DNA of 64,000 bases, taken from NCBI GenBank assembly GCA_911728435.2, contig OU452204.1, positions 1,798,001 to 1,862,000 on the forward strand, given 5' to 3'. Shown in pieces: positions 54,238-64,000 of this stretch. The notes below the pieces were generated by a model. That model saw nothing but the letters and a program-made list of their open reading frames with translations. It ran no database searches and was not told the DNA's origin. The position numbers and the translations under genes were made by a program. The DNA comes from Apoderus coryli (lineage: Eukaryota; Arthropoda; Insecta; Coleoptera; Attelabidae). Each line of letters begins with the position of its first letter. Position 1 is the first letter of the stretch.

Positions 54238-54529
54238 CACAAAACATACCCCCTTAGAAGATTAACTTAAATGGCAGAGACTGGAACACTGTTTTTAACT
54301 ATGCGGCCAGTCACGAGAGGCGCTGCAAACGAAAAGTGAAGAAAACTGTCTGTTCTACTACGCTTAGTTTGACTTCCTATCGCTAGGTGCCGCCAAAAAA
54401 AATTTTTTTTTTAAACATCCCCCTATTTTATACCCACAAAACATATGTTATAGTCGTATTTTCCACAAAAGGGTGTGGCATAATTTCAAGTCTTAATATG
54501 ATTTTTTGCGTTAAGAGTTTGAAAAAAGA

Positions 54530-55172
54530 GTGCGAGTCTTGTTTAAAAGTTTGTTTAGTTGTAAATTGTGCATAAAAATTGCGTTCAGTGTGTGCTATTT
54601 TAATTATTATGGCTCTTTTTGTTCGAGAAGTTCGGCCGGCAAAAAAAAATGTTGTGTTCCCAACTGTGAGACTAAGAATGGTAGTTTTTTCCGATTTCCG
54701 AACCCTAATAAAGAACCAGAAATGCTAATAAAGTGGTTGGCAAATATAAACAACCCCCGTTTATTTAACATTCCCTTTGATAAACTACTTAAAAGTTATC
54801 TAGTGTGTGCGAAACATTTTGTTCCGGATGATTTACAGTTTGGGTGTCGAAGAGACCTTAAATGGAATGCAACACCAATATTACATCTTAATACAGGTAA
54901 GAAAACCACGCACCTCTATTAAAAGTGGTACATGTTTTTATGAAATAATTGAATTTATAGAGGAGGCACCTGGTCCATAACGAAGAAAATTGGAACCCTC
55001 TACTTGTGACATAGACATAAGTACTGGACCTACCACATCAAAGGAATCCGTCGGTGACCCTAGTATAAGTTACCCCATGGTCATCGATGACATGCCTAGC
55101 CCTAGCACATCGAAAGAATATTCCAAGAACGTAACTAGTCCAAGCTGCCTGTTATTTTATTTATGTTTTTAA
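54530..55172 (+). pseudogene. THAP-domain N-terminus of a P-type transposase, broken
   Basis: Exon 1 ends at 54896 (ACAG|gtaaga) and exon 2 starts at 54961 (tttatag|AGGAGG). The THAP zinc module is clear: KKCCVPNCETKNGSFFRFPN with C-x4-C, IKWLANINN, SYLVCAKHFVPDD (the C-x2-H pair) and the NATPIL box. The likely true ATG (54609, ATTATGGCT) is out of frame because an A-run holds nine A where ten would keep the frame. Exon 2 also has an early TAA six codons in, after which a Ser/Pro-rich linker is still readable (STGPTTSKESVGDP, DDMPSPSTSKEYSKN). THAP domains bind the ends of P elements. Confidence 0.8.
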
Positions 55173-55334
55173 TATGATTATTTATTATAAATTATAAACT
55201 ATTGTGTACCTACTATCTACTTTTTGACTAAATTAAAATGTAAACTAATATTGCTAATTGTGCGTTTCTATTTTAATAATAAATGTTTTATAATAATAAT
55301 TGTTTTTTTTTCGATCCCATTAATATTTTGTCGG

Positions 55335-55448
55335 GTAACATATAATGGTGCAACATTTTTTGTAGTTTTTCAAAAATATTTTGAACAATATCTCGTTTGG
55401 ATAATTTTTTGAAAAACTACAATTAATAGTTGCACCATAATATGTTAC
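55335..55448. repeat. Inverted repeat inside the P-type element
   Basis: GTAACATATAATGGTGCAAC and GTTGCACCATAATATGTTAC at the ends, with AAAAAACTACAA/TTGTAGTTTTT inside. P elements have internal inverted repeats, but this could also be a tiny separate MITE. Confidence 0.65.
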
Positions 55449-55608
55449 TATTTAAATTTATTTGAAATATTTCTCACTAATATTATTTTAAATTTCCCGC
55501 CAAAACTAATTTATGAGTATGCGACACATCAATAGATGGCGCTTCTTTTACTTCCAATTGTTAACATTGCAGTTCGTATTCTAAAAGGGTATGTTTTGTG
55601 GTAACCAC

Positions 55609-55835
55609 ATCAGTCGTTGAGCTTCAATACGCGGATGACAACGTTGTCCTAGCTGATACAGAAGAGGATCTTCAATATAAACTAAATGCATTTACCAGCG
55701 CATACAGGAGTATTGGGTTTGAACTAAAGATAAAGAAAACACAGATTTCTACCAGACTGCACCAAACACTGTGGCTGTACCACCACATATTCCAGGTAAC
55801 GGAAACAGACTTCAGAACATCAATATCAAAATAAA
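55609..55835 (+). pseudogene. Reverse transcriptase relic, 3' part
   Basis: SVVELQYADDNVVLADTEED is followed by LQYKLNAFTSAYRSIGFELK and IKKTQI. The YADD box is motif C of the same RT whose motif B lies at 53990-54237. The two parts join across the P-element target site (GTAACCAC) with sense preserved. The remainder is decayed. Confidence 0.75.
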
Positions 55836-56396
55836 AGAAGATGACCTTTTTTAAGTAAAGTACATATTATTTTATTATTATGAACTCAAGAAGTGAAATA
55901 TTCCAGGAAAAAAAAAGTTGGGCCGTTATTTCCCCCGCCCCTCTAATTTGATACGCTCATGACTATAATTTTGGAAATCCTTTTGGTTTGACTTGTTAAG
56001 AATTAAAAGTAAAATACATGTATAAAATTTCATTGATGTATCTAAAAACGTTTCGTTAATATTCACAAAAAACCATCATCAGGGGCTTATTTTAAACGCC
56101 CTGTGTCTCGGCTACAATGCCTATGTTTATAGGAACTTTTTTTCTTAAAATTCATTGTTCTATCACCTGCATTAATTTGTAATAATACATAGGGAACATC
56201 CTGTATAGTACTTACTAGTTACTTTATCACAACCTACACCAATATATTATTTAATTTATCATTGCGTCAAGGGCTTTTAAATCTATTGCGTTTAATTATA
56301 AAAAAAACAAAGCAATTATTGCTGATTACACCTAAGTATATAAGTACATACGTAAACCGATGCAACAATAATTTTAAGGTTTAAAGTGTCACAATC
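55836..56396. promoter_or_regulatory. Serpin upstream region with an old foldback core
   Basis: Noncoding. Near 56048 AACGTTTCGTT with ACCATCATCAGGGGC matches the repeat cores seen elsewhere in the window. TATAAGTACATACG lies about 60 bases before the serpin ATG and could be a TATA-like element. Confidence 0.35.
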
Positions 56397-56522
56397 ATGA
56401 AGGGTTTTTCAATGTTTTTTCTATTTTTTATATGCATTGCATATGAATACTGTCAATGTCAAGAATCATCTTTGGAGAAATTTAAATTGGGCAATCATAA
56501 ATTCACTGCAAATTTTTACAAG
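56397..56522 (+). CDS. Serpin-like first coding exon with signal peptide
   Basis: ATG at 56397, 42 codons, ending TACAAG|gtatgt (phase 0). Residues 1-20 are a hydrophobic secretion signal (MKGFSMFFLFFICIAYEYC). The following ESSLEKFKLGNHKFTANFYK matches helix A of insect serpins, which read on as K/E-x-L...GN-x-x-x-SPxS in the next exon. Serpins are extracellular protease inhibitors, e.g. of the prophenoloxidase and Toll cascades. The next exon is not seen within the remaining 7.4 kb, so the intron is long or the gene is broken. Confidence 0.6.
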
Positions 56523-57034
56523 GTATGTACAAATGCAAGTTAAGGCAGTGCCCAACCACCTGTCAAGCCTACACAGTCCTCGTCTGGAAAAAGTTTAAAC
56601 CGCAAACTATATTTCCGCGCTCCCTCTCAAGCTCAAGCTCGACAATTAATATTAATTACGTAGTAGTGTTATAATTTTCCAAAATCTCGCTCCTGCATGC
56701 AATACATGGGATCTTTATCCTAGTTATGAATAATACTAATTTTCAGGCTATGGTGGATAATAGCTTTTTAGGAATTTCTGATTTCTAGACATAATTTAGG
56801 CGTTTTCTTAAACAATCTGACCACGCTATCCAAAATGTATTCATTATTATTACGAAAAGTTAACAGAGTTGAAAGTATAAATACAGTACACAGTAAAAAA
56901 AAATCCCGTGTATAAATACACGACGGAGTGGTAAACGCCTTGTGTGTAACAATTCTACACCATTATTCGTATTGAGCCGGCCTAGTAACGAAATTAAATT
57001 TGGTAAAATAATATTTCACACACTACAGTGTTTA
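56523..57034. other. Intron-like sequence after the serpin exon
   Basis: No coding signal; TAAATACACGACGGAGTGGT near 56918 is part of an unrecognised repeat. Confidence 0.35.
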
Positions 57035-57255
57035 CATATTATATCTGGTTTTTCTTTTTTGTGATCATTTTAAAGAATAGAATTTTTACAAATTAATGGT
57101 CTGTCTTTCTACGCAGTACCTGATAGACAAAAATAATTAACAAGCTAAAAAAATAATTTTTGTCTATCAGGTACTGCGTAGAAAGACAGACCATTAATTT
57201 GTAAAAATTCTATTCTTTAAAATGATCACAAAAAAGAAAAACCAGATATAATATG
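57035..57255. repeat. Perfect hairpin with two 100-bp arms
   Basis: Arms 57035-57134 and 57156-57255 are exact reverse complements, separated by 21 bases. Outer ends CATATTATATCTGG and CCAGATATAATATG. No terminal motif of a known transposon and no target duplication is obvious. Exact identity implies a very recent origin or active conversion between arms. Confidence 0.95.
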
Positions 57256-59149
57256 TATTAACAAAATTTTATTTTTTAATAATATTAACAAAAATTTTTT
57301 CCTCAAAGTGGCTTCAGCGCATTACTCTCAACCTAGTCATATGTAATATTTGCAAATACAATTTGCTCTCGAATTTTACCACTGATGATGAAGCTAGTGA
57401 GCTTCGAAACATGTTTGGATGTAACACATTGAGTGTAACGTATTAAATTGATTTCTTTTATTTCCTATTACAATACATTCACTCCACTTCAGAATGGTCT
57501 ACTTCTTTAAAAAAATATTCATTTTTCGGAGAACAATATAAAGTACAAAGTACGAGTGTATTATTGTATAAACTTATAGATATGAATAATGTCCCAAAAA
57601 TACGTATCGTGAGAGTTCCGATGCGAAAATATATTTTTTCGGCAACCGTCCGGGAGTACTCACTTCCCGGACGCTTTTTCTTTGAGAAACTACCATTTCC
57701 CGGCCTAGTTCGGGAAGAATCACGTCGTTGTTGTCATTTCAAACAAATTGATCCCTTCAATATTAGCTATTGCTCGAATTTTAATACAAATATTAATATA
57801 AATAAGAATTAAAATGTTTCTGTTAATATTATTAAAGATTATTATTAAAGATATGTAGTATTTTCTGTTCTGTTTAATTCAAATAAGAATTAAAATGTAT
57901 ACCAAAGAAATAAAGAGATGTGTCGTCCCATTGATTTATTATTCTACACGGTTGCCGAAAAAATATTGTACGCAACACGCCCGAAAATAGTTTTTTTGGA
58001 CTCACAGAGATTTTGTCTATTCGTCCAAAAAAAACTATTTTCCGGACTTACGTAAATTACTATTTATCTGTATAGCTGTATCCGAAATTGCTGCGGTAGA
58101 GGTTCCATTATAATTTTCTACGTGTCTTATGGAAAACAGAAACCGTTTGTTTTAATTTTTGGCATACTGCTCTGAATTCTAGTGATGTTGCAATAACCAC
58201 ATAGCGCATTAGGTACTATTAGGTGTCAACAAATAAAAGTGGCATATAGCTCGATAAAGAGCGCTATTTTCGCCATTATATACTCCGCGTCATATTATCG
58301 CCATCTTTGCGGTACCTTTTGGAACACCACTGAATTGGTCACATAATAGATCTACAACAGGGTGTTCCATTTTCCTTGAAACAGTCTATTCTCGAGATCC
58401 AGAAGCATTTTTGCCACAATTAGTTTCGAAAGTAACAATTTATTTCCAAAACTTTGCAAATTAAGAAAAATCAAAATAAATGAAAACGCTCAGTATTTAG
58501 GTATAGGGAACGATTATTCACACTGAATGACCTACACAATGTCCCTCCAATAAAAATCAAAAAATGTATCCAGTTTTATCATAAAACTCCGTAACCTGTA
58601 TTATAAATTTTGAATACTATGCAAATTTTAGCTACATAATATATATTTCGTTGATAACAGGTCAATTAGTTGGTACCTACTTTTTACATATTAGATTATC
58701 TTGAGTCTAAAGCTTTTTAACAAAACTTTATTTTCATAATGTACTTTCATACACCTACAAAATACAACGAAACGATTTTTTTTTTGACATAAAACCTTAA
58801 ATAAATCAGAAACGGTAAAGTAGGAGGTATAGGACCTCATACACAAAGTCTAGTTGAAATTTCACGGTTTTCCATTCAAAAAAAAATGTTGCCCACGAGG
58901 CACGAATAGCTCTCCATATTTAAGTGTAAAAGTAATAATTTTATGACCTTTTTGTCATTTATCTAAATTTAATAAATTTTTGTTTTGTTTTAGACATCAG
59001 CTATTTTTTTTTCAGTATCGGGTTTTGTGCATTTTTCTTCTCTTTGGAGGCACTATTTATACGCAGATATTTTATATTTCAGATCTAGGCCAAGTTCTTG
59101 AACGCAAATTAATTGATTTTTTTTAGTTTTATTATAAAATTTATTTTGC
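57256..59149. other. No gene recognised; scattered repeat fragments
   Basis: 57950-58070 has a hairpin (GAAAATAGTTTTTTTGGAC against GTCCAAAAAAAACTATTTTC). 58360-58400 has CAACAGGGTGTTCCATTTTC, like a mariner-type MITE end. The 82-codon frame at 57564-57812 shows no family. Confidence 0.4.
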
Positions 59150-61107
59150 CCCCTTTTCTACTATTTACGAACGCCTATGTAAACAAAATTGTTATGCTGC
59201 ATGTTGTAGGTTATCTGTTAAGTGGTTTTTGAGTTATCACGGATACAAAAATTTTCTGACCCTTTTATAGAATTTTCACGGACGCCTATGGAACATTAAT
59301 TTTTGTCGTGTATTTTTAACACCAATTCAACTAGTTAAATATAAAATTTTTTACATTTTAATTTTTTTTATTTTACCCCTTTTTTACTATTTACGAACGC
59401 CTATGTAAATAAAAATTTTATGCTGCATTTTTTAGGTTATCTTATATGAAAGCTATATATAATTAGCCAATTTGACTGGTATATTTGGGAAACATTTTTT
59501 TTTTCGTTTTTGACCCTTTTTAAGACTATTTTAGATCGCCTGTGTGAACTAATTCTTTTATGTAACATTTTTTAGGTTATATTCTATCACAACTATAAAA
59601 AATTATTCAATATTTCGGATAAGTTTAGGAACTATGATTTTTTAAATTTTTGAACCCTCTTTTAAACCTCTTGCCTACGCTCAATGTTCATCACCACCTA
59701 TAAATATCCTGTTGTATTTTCGTACCAAATGTGGGTAAAATCCGTTAAGTGGTTTTTGAGTTATCACGGATACAAATTCTGACCTTTTTATAGAATTTTC
59801 ACGGACACCTATGGAACATTAATTTTTGTCGTGTATTTTTAACACCAATTCAACTAGTTAAATATAAAATTTTTTACATTTTAATTTTTTTTTACCCCCT
59901 TTTTTTTACTATTTTCGAACGCCTATTTAACTAAAAATTTTATGCTGCATTTTTTAGGTTATCTTCTATCAAAGCTATATATAATTAACCAATTTTTCTG
60001 GTGTATTTGGAAAACATTTTTTTTCAGTTTTTGACCCTTTTTTAAGACTATTTTCGAACGCCTGTGTGAACTAATTCTTTTATGTAACATTTTTTAGGTT
60101 ATATTCACAACTATAAAAAATTATTCAATATTTCTGATAAGTTTAAGAACTATGATTTTTTAAATTTTTGAACCCTCTTTTAAACCCCTTGCCTACGCTC
60201 AATGTTAATCACCACCTATAAATATCCTGTAGTATTTTCGTACCAAATGTGGTTAAAATCCGTTAAGTGGTTTTTGAGTTATCACGGATACAAATTCTGA
60301 CCCTTTTATAGAATTTTCACGGACGCCTATGGAACATTAATTTTTGTCGTGTATTTTTAACACCAATTCAACTAGTTAAATATAAATTTTTTTACATTTT
60401 AATTTTTTTTTATTTTACCCCTTTTTTTACTATTTACGAACGCCTATGTAACTAAAAATTTTATGCTGCATATTTTAGGTTATCTTCTATCAAAGCTATA
60501 TATAATTAGCCAATTTTTCTGGTGTATTTGAAAAACATTTTTTTTTTCGTTTTTGACCCTTTTTTAAGACTATTTTCGAACGCCTGTGTGAACTAATTCT
60601 TTTATGTAACATTTTTTAGGTTATATTCTATCACAACTATAAAAAATTATTCCATATTTCGAATAAGTTTAGGAAATATGTATTTTTTATATTTTGACCC
60701 CTTTTCCACTATTTACGAACGCCTATGAAAGTAAGTTATTTATGACACATTTTATAGGTTATATTCTATTAAAGCTATAAATAATTAGTTAATATTTCTG
60801 CTATGTTTAAGAAGTACGTTTTTTTTAAATATTTTTTACCCCATTTTACACTATTTTCGAACGCCAATGTGGTCTAATATTTTATGTTAAATATTTTAGG
60901 TTATATTCAATTAAATGCGTAAAAAATTATGCAGTATTTCGGATAAGTTTAAGAACTATGAATTTTTTTAATTTTTGAACCCTATTTTAAACCCCTTGCC
61001 TACGCTCAATGTTTCCCAAAATCTAATCAGCTCCTTGCCATGTCCAATAGTATTTTTGTACCAAATTTGGTTAAAATCTGTTAAGCGGTTTTTGCGTTTT
61101 CGTGCAT

Positions 61108-61138
<31 letters not shown>

Positions 61139-61272
61139 TTTTTTTAAAACTACTTATTTATGTATAAAATGACCAAAAACAAGTATTTCCGGTGAAATTA
61201 AAAAAAATTTTTTTTTCATGAAACTAATAGTCTCCATATATACATATATTACATATATGATATGGAGAGCTA
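59150..61272 (+). repeat. Unclassified repeat, long copy with a ~520-bp higher-order unit
   Basis: GGAACATTAATTTTTGTCGT occurs at 59290, 59813 and 60331 (spacing 523 and 518). Inside each unit a ~140-bp sub-repeat recurs: TACTATTTACGAACGCCTAT, TTTTTAGGTTAT, TATAATTAGCCAAT or AAAAAATTATTCAATATTTC. It ends in ACCAAATTTGGTTAAAATCT, an (ACAG)n microsatellite (61108-61138), and TCCATATATAC...TATGGAGAGCT. The copy at 33597-34365 has one unit. No protein-coding capacity. Confidence 0.85.
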
Positions 61273-62723
61273 ATAAGCAAGTTGACATCCACTAATGGTA
61301 TAACTGGAAGTGTCACTAATAACTATTTTTCCTCATCTGCCCCGGTCGACAAGTTACACTGCCAAATTTTGAAAATTTTCAAATGTATAATTTTCTCTAT
61401 ACAGATCGATTTGGTTTCCGGTGGGACTCCCTATATAATTATATATAATTTAAAAATAAAGAACGACACAAACAATAGTTAGTCACAGTTTTATAAAATT
61501 AATTAAATTATTAAATCATCAGCATAAAGTTTAAAATAAGTATTACTGACACAAGAATTCGTAGCCAACAAACTTCCAGTCTGGCCTTACATGAGACGCT
61601 CAACCAATATAAGATGATTGACCTTATCAGGTAGGGTGCTTCAAGAGTGCGCACTTAAGGTTTAATCAGGTGTAAGATCTAAACAAATTGCGCTAAAAAT
61701 ATATTAATTTTTATTTAAACTTGTTAATACTTTAACAACTAAATCAAGTACAGTTTGCAAACCAAACGGCAATACTTTAACAAAAAAAAAAAAAAAATAA
61801 ACTTAAAAAATTGATTTTGCGCACTCTTAATAAACTATAAGAGTACGCATTTAGGACTGTAAGAGTACGCATGTAATTTTATGCACATAGGTCACATATA
61901 CAGGCTGATCCACTAAGCGTGGCCAGCGGCTGTATCTCGGAAAAATATTGGTCGTAGAACCTTGGAGAAAATTTTTTTTCAATTAAAGTGGTCATGAGAA
62001 AATTCTAGAAATTATTTTAAACTTCCGCATTCCACAAGGGGGCGTTATTTCATTAGAAATTTAAAATGCTTGATTTCTGCGAAAATTCTCAAATGTAGTC
62101 AAATATTTGGTAACATGATGAGAAAGGCTAGATAATTTTACACCACTTTTGTCTGAGGCTTATTGATGTATGATCCTAAATAAGAATGGGGGAAGCCATT
62201 CAAATTATAATTATTTAAATTGCTGTAACTTCTAAACCACTTATTCGATTTTGACAAACTTGAGATTGATTGGAAGAAAAAACAAGCATTTTTACCTGTA
62301 GTATCCGCTAATACACAATAGTTCCTAATAAACTTGCCAGATGGCGCAATTTGTAATCATTAGAGATTTTTCGATTTTTCTCCAAAAACTTAAATAGCAC
62401 GGTATAACTACAATCCGATAATCGCAAACTAGATTATCTTTGCAAGAAAAATGTGAAAACCGCAGTTTGAAATCTTTATTCGTTTCAAAGTTATCGCCAA
62501 AACAATAATCTGGGCCTTCTAAAAAATAAATCAAGATACCTAGCCGTCAAACAATTTTGGCAGGTTTCCATGGAGATAAATTAGATTATTTATTAGACAA
62601 CACTACTGACATTTCTATGTAAAATTGTATGTGACATTTTCTAAACGTGTTTTAACAATTACTCAAATAGTGTTAAATAATTAATAAAAGAAAGAAGAAT
62701 ATAAGTGTAAACAATAGTGTAGA
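61273..62723. other. No gene; possible MITE end and LINE leader
   Basis: Near 61899 ACAGGCTGATCCACTAAGCG and TGTATCTCGGAAAAATATTG resemble ends of mariner-type MITEs, but the partner end is not found. 62570-62723 is likely the 5' leader of the PHD-finger ORF1. Confidence 0.35.
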
Positions 62724-62908
62724 ATGTTGTGCACAATTTGTTCCGGTAATCTCGGAAAATCAGGGTATAGAATTCAGTGTGCTGGTACATGTGGTGCCTG
62801 GGCACATTTATCATGTGCTGGTTAAACAAGCAAGACATTAAAGAACTCAAGAAGCTTAATATCGTATGGTTGTGTAAGTCATGTGAGAGGAAGGTTAGAA
62901 ATAGAAAT

Positions 62909-63896
62909 TTTTTTTTTTTTTTTATTTGTTTAATGTCGCATCAACCCTATAGGTTATTAGCGACGGCACAGTTTACATTATATATACACGTAAATAATAT
63001 TGGTAACATATAAAAATTTACAATTTATGGTTTAGATTAAGCACAGATAAGAATTTACATATTTTAGAGAGATATTTTTCTTTACTAAGTAGTTCTTCTA
63101 TATTTTCTGGAAGATCTAATGTGATTCTATGTTGTTTGGTTTCTTGACATTCGGTGAGTATATGTTGGATGGTTAATTCTGAGTCACAGGGGCCACATTT
63201 TGGTTTATCGTCTTTGGTAATTAAGAATTCGTGGGTCAGTTTTGTGTGACCTATTCTTAACCTTGTCAAGGTTACTTGCTGTTTTCTATTTTCGGGTGTA
63301 AAATTCCATGGTTTTGTAGATTTTTTAATTGTTGATAATTTAGATTGTGATTGGTTCCATTGATTCTGCCATTTCTCATATGCTTTTATTTTCATGAAGG
63401 ATTTTACATCTGTAGACATGGCCTCCCGGATTGTAATTGTCTGTTCATTTGTTATGGCATCCTTTGCAGCAAGGTCTGCTTGTTCATTGCCTGGTATGCC
63501 AATATGAGAAGGTATCCAAACAAATATGACGTTCTTTCCTATACGGTCACAATCTTGAAGCGTTTCTCTGATTTGGATTGCAATTGGGTTTTTAGGATAT
63601 AATTGTTGTATGTTATCTATGGAACTTAGTGAGTCAGTAAGAATAAGGAAATTTGAGGAGTTAGAGTGTATGATGTATCGAACGGCTTGTAAAATTGCGA
63701 AGAGTTCTGCAGTGAAATTACTTGACTTTGGGTGCAGTTTATATGTTCCTATTGTGTTGTCTGGGTATATAATTGCGGCTCCTACCCCATGTTCGCTTTT
63801 TGAAGCGTCGGTATATAATTTGTCATATTCTCGGAAATTGTTCAGAATGTTGCTTAATTGGGATTTTATTATTGTTGGATTCGTATCTGATTTGAA
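62909..63896 (-). mobile_element. 5'-truncated LINE (LINE 3) with 12-bp target duplication
   Basis: AGAAATAGAAAT flanks both sides (62897-62908, 63897-63908). The poly-T at 62908-62922 is its poly-A tail on the minus strand. Only the 3' ~990 bp is present, a normal outcome of incomplete target-primed reverse transcription. Confidence 0.88.
63018..63896 (-). CDS. LINE 3 ORF2 C-terminus with RNase H domain
   Basis: The usable frame begins within the insertion (SFKSDTNPTIIKSQLSNIL); the apparent ~28-residue upstream extension to 63980 is antisense of the host ORF1. The RNase H catalytic residues are visible: LYTDASK (D), FTAELFAIL (E), ILTDSLSS (D) and GNEQADLAAKDA (D), with WIPSHIGIPG. A C-terminal zinc-knuckle-like C-x2-C-x8-H-x4-C follows (CGPCDSELTIQHILTEC). 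A C-terminal RNase H places the element in the I/R1/Loa side of non-LTR elements, unlike LINE 1 and LINE 2. Intact as far as it goes, but truncated and not autonomous. Confidence 0.85.
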   Translation of the reverse strand, partial: FKSDTNPTIIKSQLSNILNNFREYDKLYTDASKSEHGVGAAIIYPDNTIGTYKLHPKSSNFTAELFAILQAVRYIIHSNSSNFLILTDSLSSIDNIQQLYPKNPIAIQIRETLQDCDRIGKNVIFVWIPSHIGIPGNEQADLAAKDAITNEQTITIREAMSTDVKSFMKIKAYEKWQNQWNQSQSKLSTIKKSTKPWNFTPENRKQQVTLTRLRIGHTKLTHEFLITKDDKPKCGPCDSELTIQHILTECQETKQHRITLDLPENIEELLSKEKYLSKICKFLSVLNLNHKL

Positions 63897-64000
63897 AGAA
63901 ATAGAAATGAAAACTCTTCTGATAGTGATGGGTCTGTCTCCGATACCAATATAGAAAAGGAAGAAGAGAAGACCACTCACGCGACATCAAATAAACGGTT

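Larger units (their letters stand above)
54238..55600 (+). mobile_element. P-superfamily element, internally deleted (1363 bp)
   Basis: Terminal inverted repeats are CACAAAACATACCCCCTTAG (54238) and the complementary CTAAAAGGGTATGTTTTGTG (ending 55600). A perfect 8-bp target duplication GTAACCAC flanks it at 54230-54237 and 55601-55608. The ends begin CA and the only gene encodes a THAP domain. Both features, with 8-bp duplications, define the P superfamily. There is no transposase catalytic region, so it is non-autonomous. It cuts a LINE RT relic exactly in two, which proves the borders. Confidence 0.9.
62724..64000 (+). pseudogene. PHD-finger LINE ORF1, frameshifted and interrupted
   Basis: The first part, 62724-62908, reads MLCTICSGNLGKSGYRIQC, GTCGAWAHLSCAG, then a one-base loss, then LNKQDIKELKKLNIVWLCKS and CERKVRNRN. 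The Cys/His spacing is that of PHD fingers in LINE ORF1 proteins (compare 8541-9470). A truncated LINE (62909-63896) interrupts it. The frame resumes at 63897 with NRNENSSDSDGSVSDTNIEK and EEEKTTHATSNKR, running off the window. Confidence 0.75.

Noticed and set aside
57564..57812. 82-aa frame with duplicated RxxxPGRFFFEKLPFPG-like text
   Set aside because: Comes from a hairpin-like CCGGGAAGT/ACTTCCCGG repeat rather than a gene.
63897..63980. N-terminal extension of the RNase H frame
   Set aside because: Lies outside the LINE 3 target duplication and is antisense to the resumed PHD-finger ORF1.

Overview
The window is a piece of an insect nuclear genome. It is AT-rich and full of TAGGTA-type microsatellites. 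It contains introns with GT/AG borders, the last two exons of a brahma-type SWI/SNF ATPase gene, a serpin first exon, and many animal transposon families. I cannot fix the insect order from sequence alone. Nearly everything else is mobile DNA, much of it nested, and most open reading frames belong to transposons.

Layout. 1-2.4 kb: a three-exon HARBI1/Harbinger transposase on the minus strand with an intact D-D-E triad. 2402-17926 and 21300-31395: two nearly identical copies of one very large terminal-inverted-repeat element (CCCTGTTGAAAAT...ATTTTCAACAGGG, 2-bp target duplications TC and TA). Each copy carries a ~110-bp satellite near the left end, a ~182-bp satellite near the right end, a six-exon DUF4806-type gene, and an overlapping transposase-like fragment. 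Copy 1 is interrupted by an intact 4.36-kb non-LTR retrotransposon (8159-12514). Copy 2 has lost six satellite units and 415 bp of the DUF4806 gene, and sits inside a 157-bp tandem repeat.

32-39 kb: MITEs and an unclassified repeat, then a mariner-type element with 340-bp terminal inverted repeats and an open 357-codon transposase (34711-36797), and a LINE relic. 39.4-43.5 kb: a second LINE with both frames open (minus strand). It lies just past the stop codon of the brahma-like gene, whose exons are 43572-43724 and 46383-46541. The intron between them holds transposase scraps.

47-56 kb: nested SINEs, a mariner relic, a putative host first exon (50023-50086), foldback elements, and a P-superfamily element (54238-55600, THAP domain, 8-bp target duplication) inserted into an RT relic. 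56397-56522: serpin exon 1. 57-61.3 kb: a perfect 100-bp-arm hairpin and a higher-order repeat with a ~520-bp period. 62.7-64 kb: a PHD-finger LINE ORF1 interrupted by a 5'-truncated LINE with an RNase H domain.

The candidate for a little-described system is the paired 10-11 kb element. Its two different subterminal arrays carry the same short motif in mirror orientation, and it carries a spliced DUF4806 cargo gene that overlaps its transposase-like reading frame. Neither copy looks autonomous. All protein identities come from recognising motifs by eye; no database search was run.
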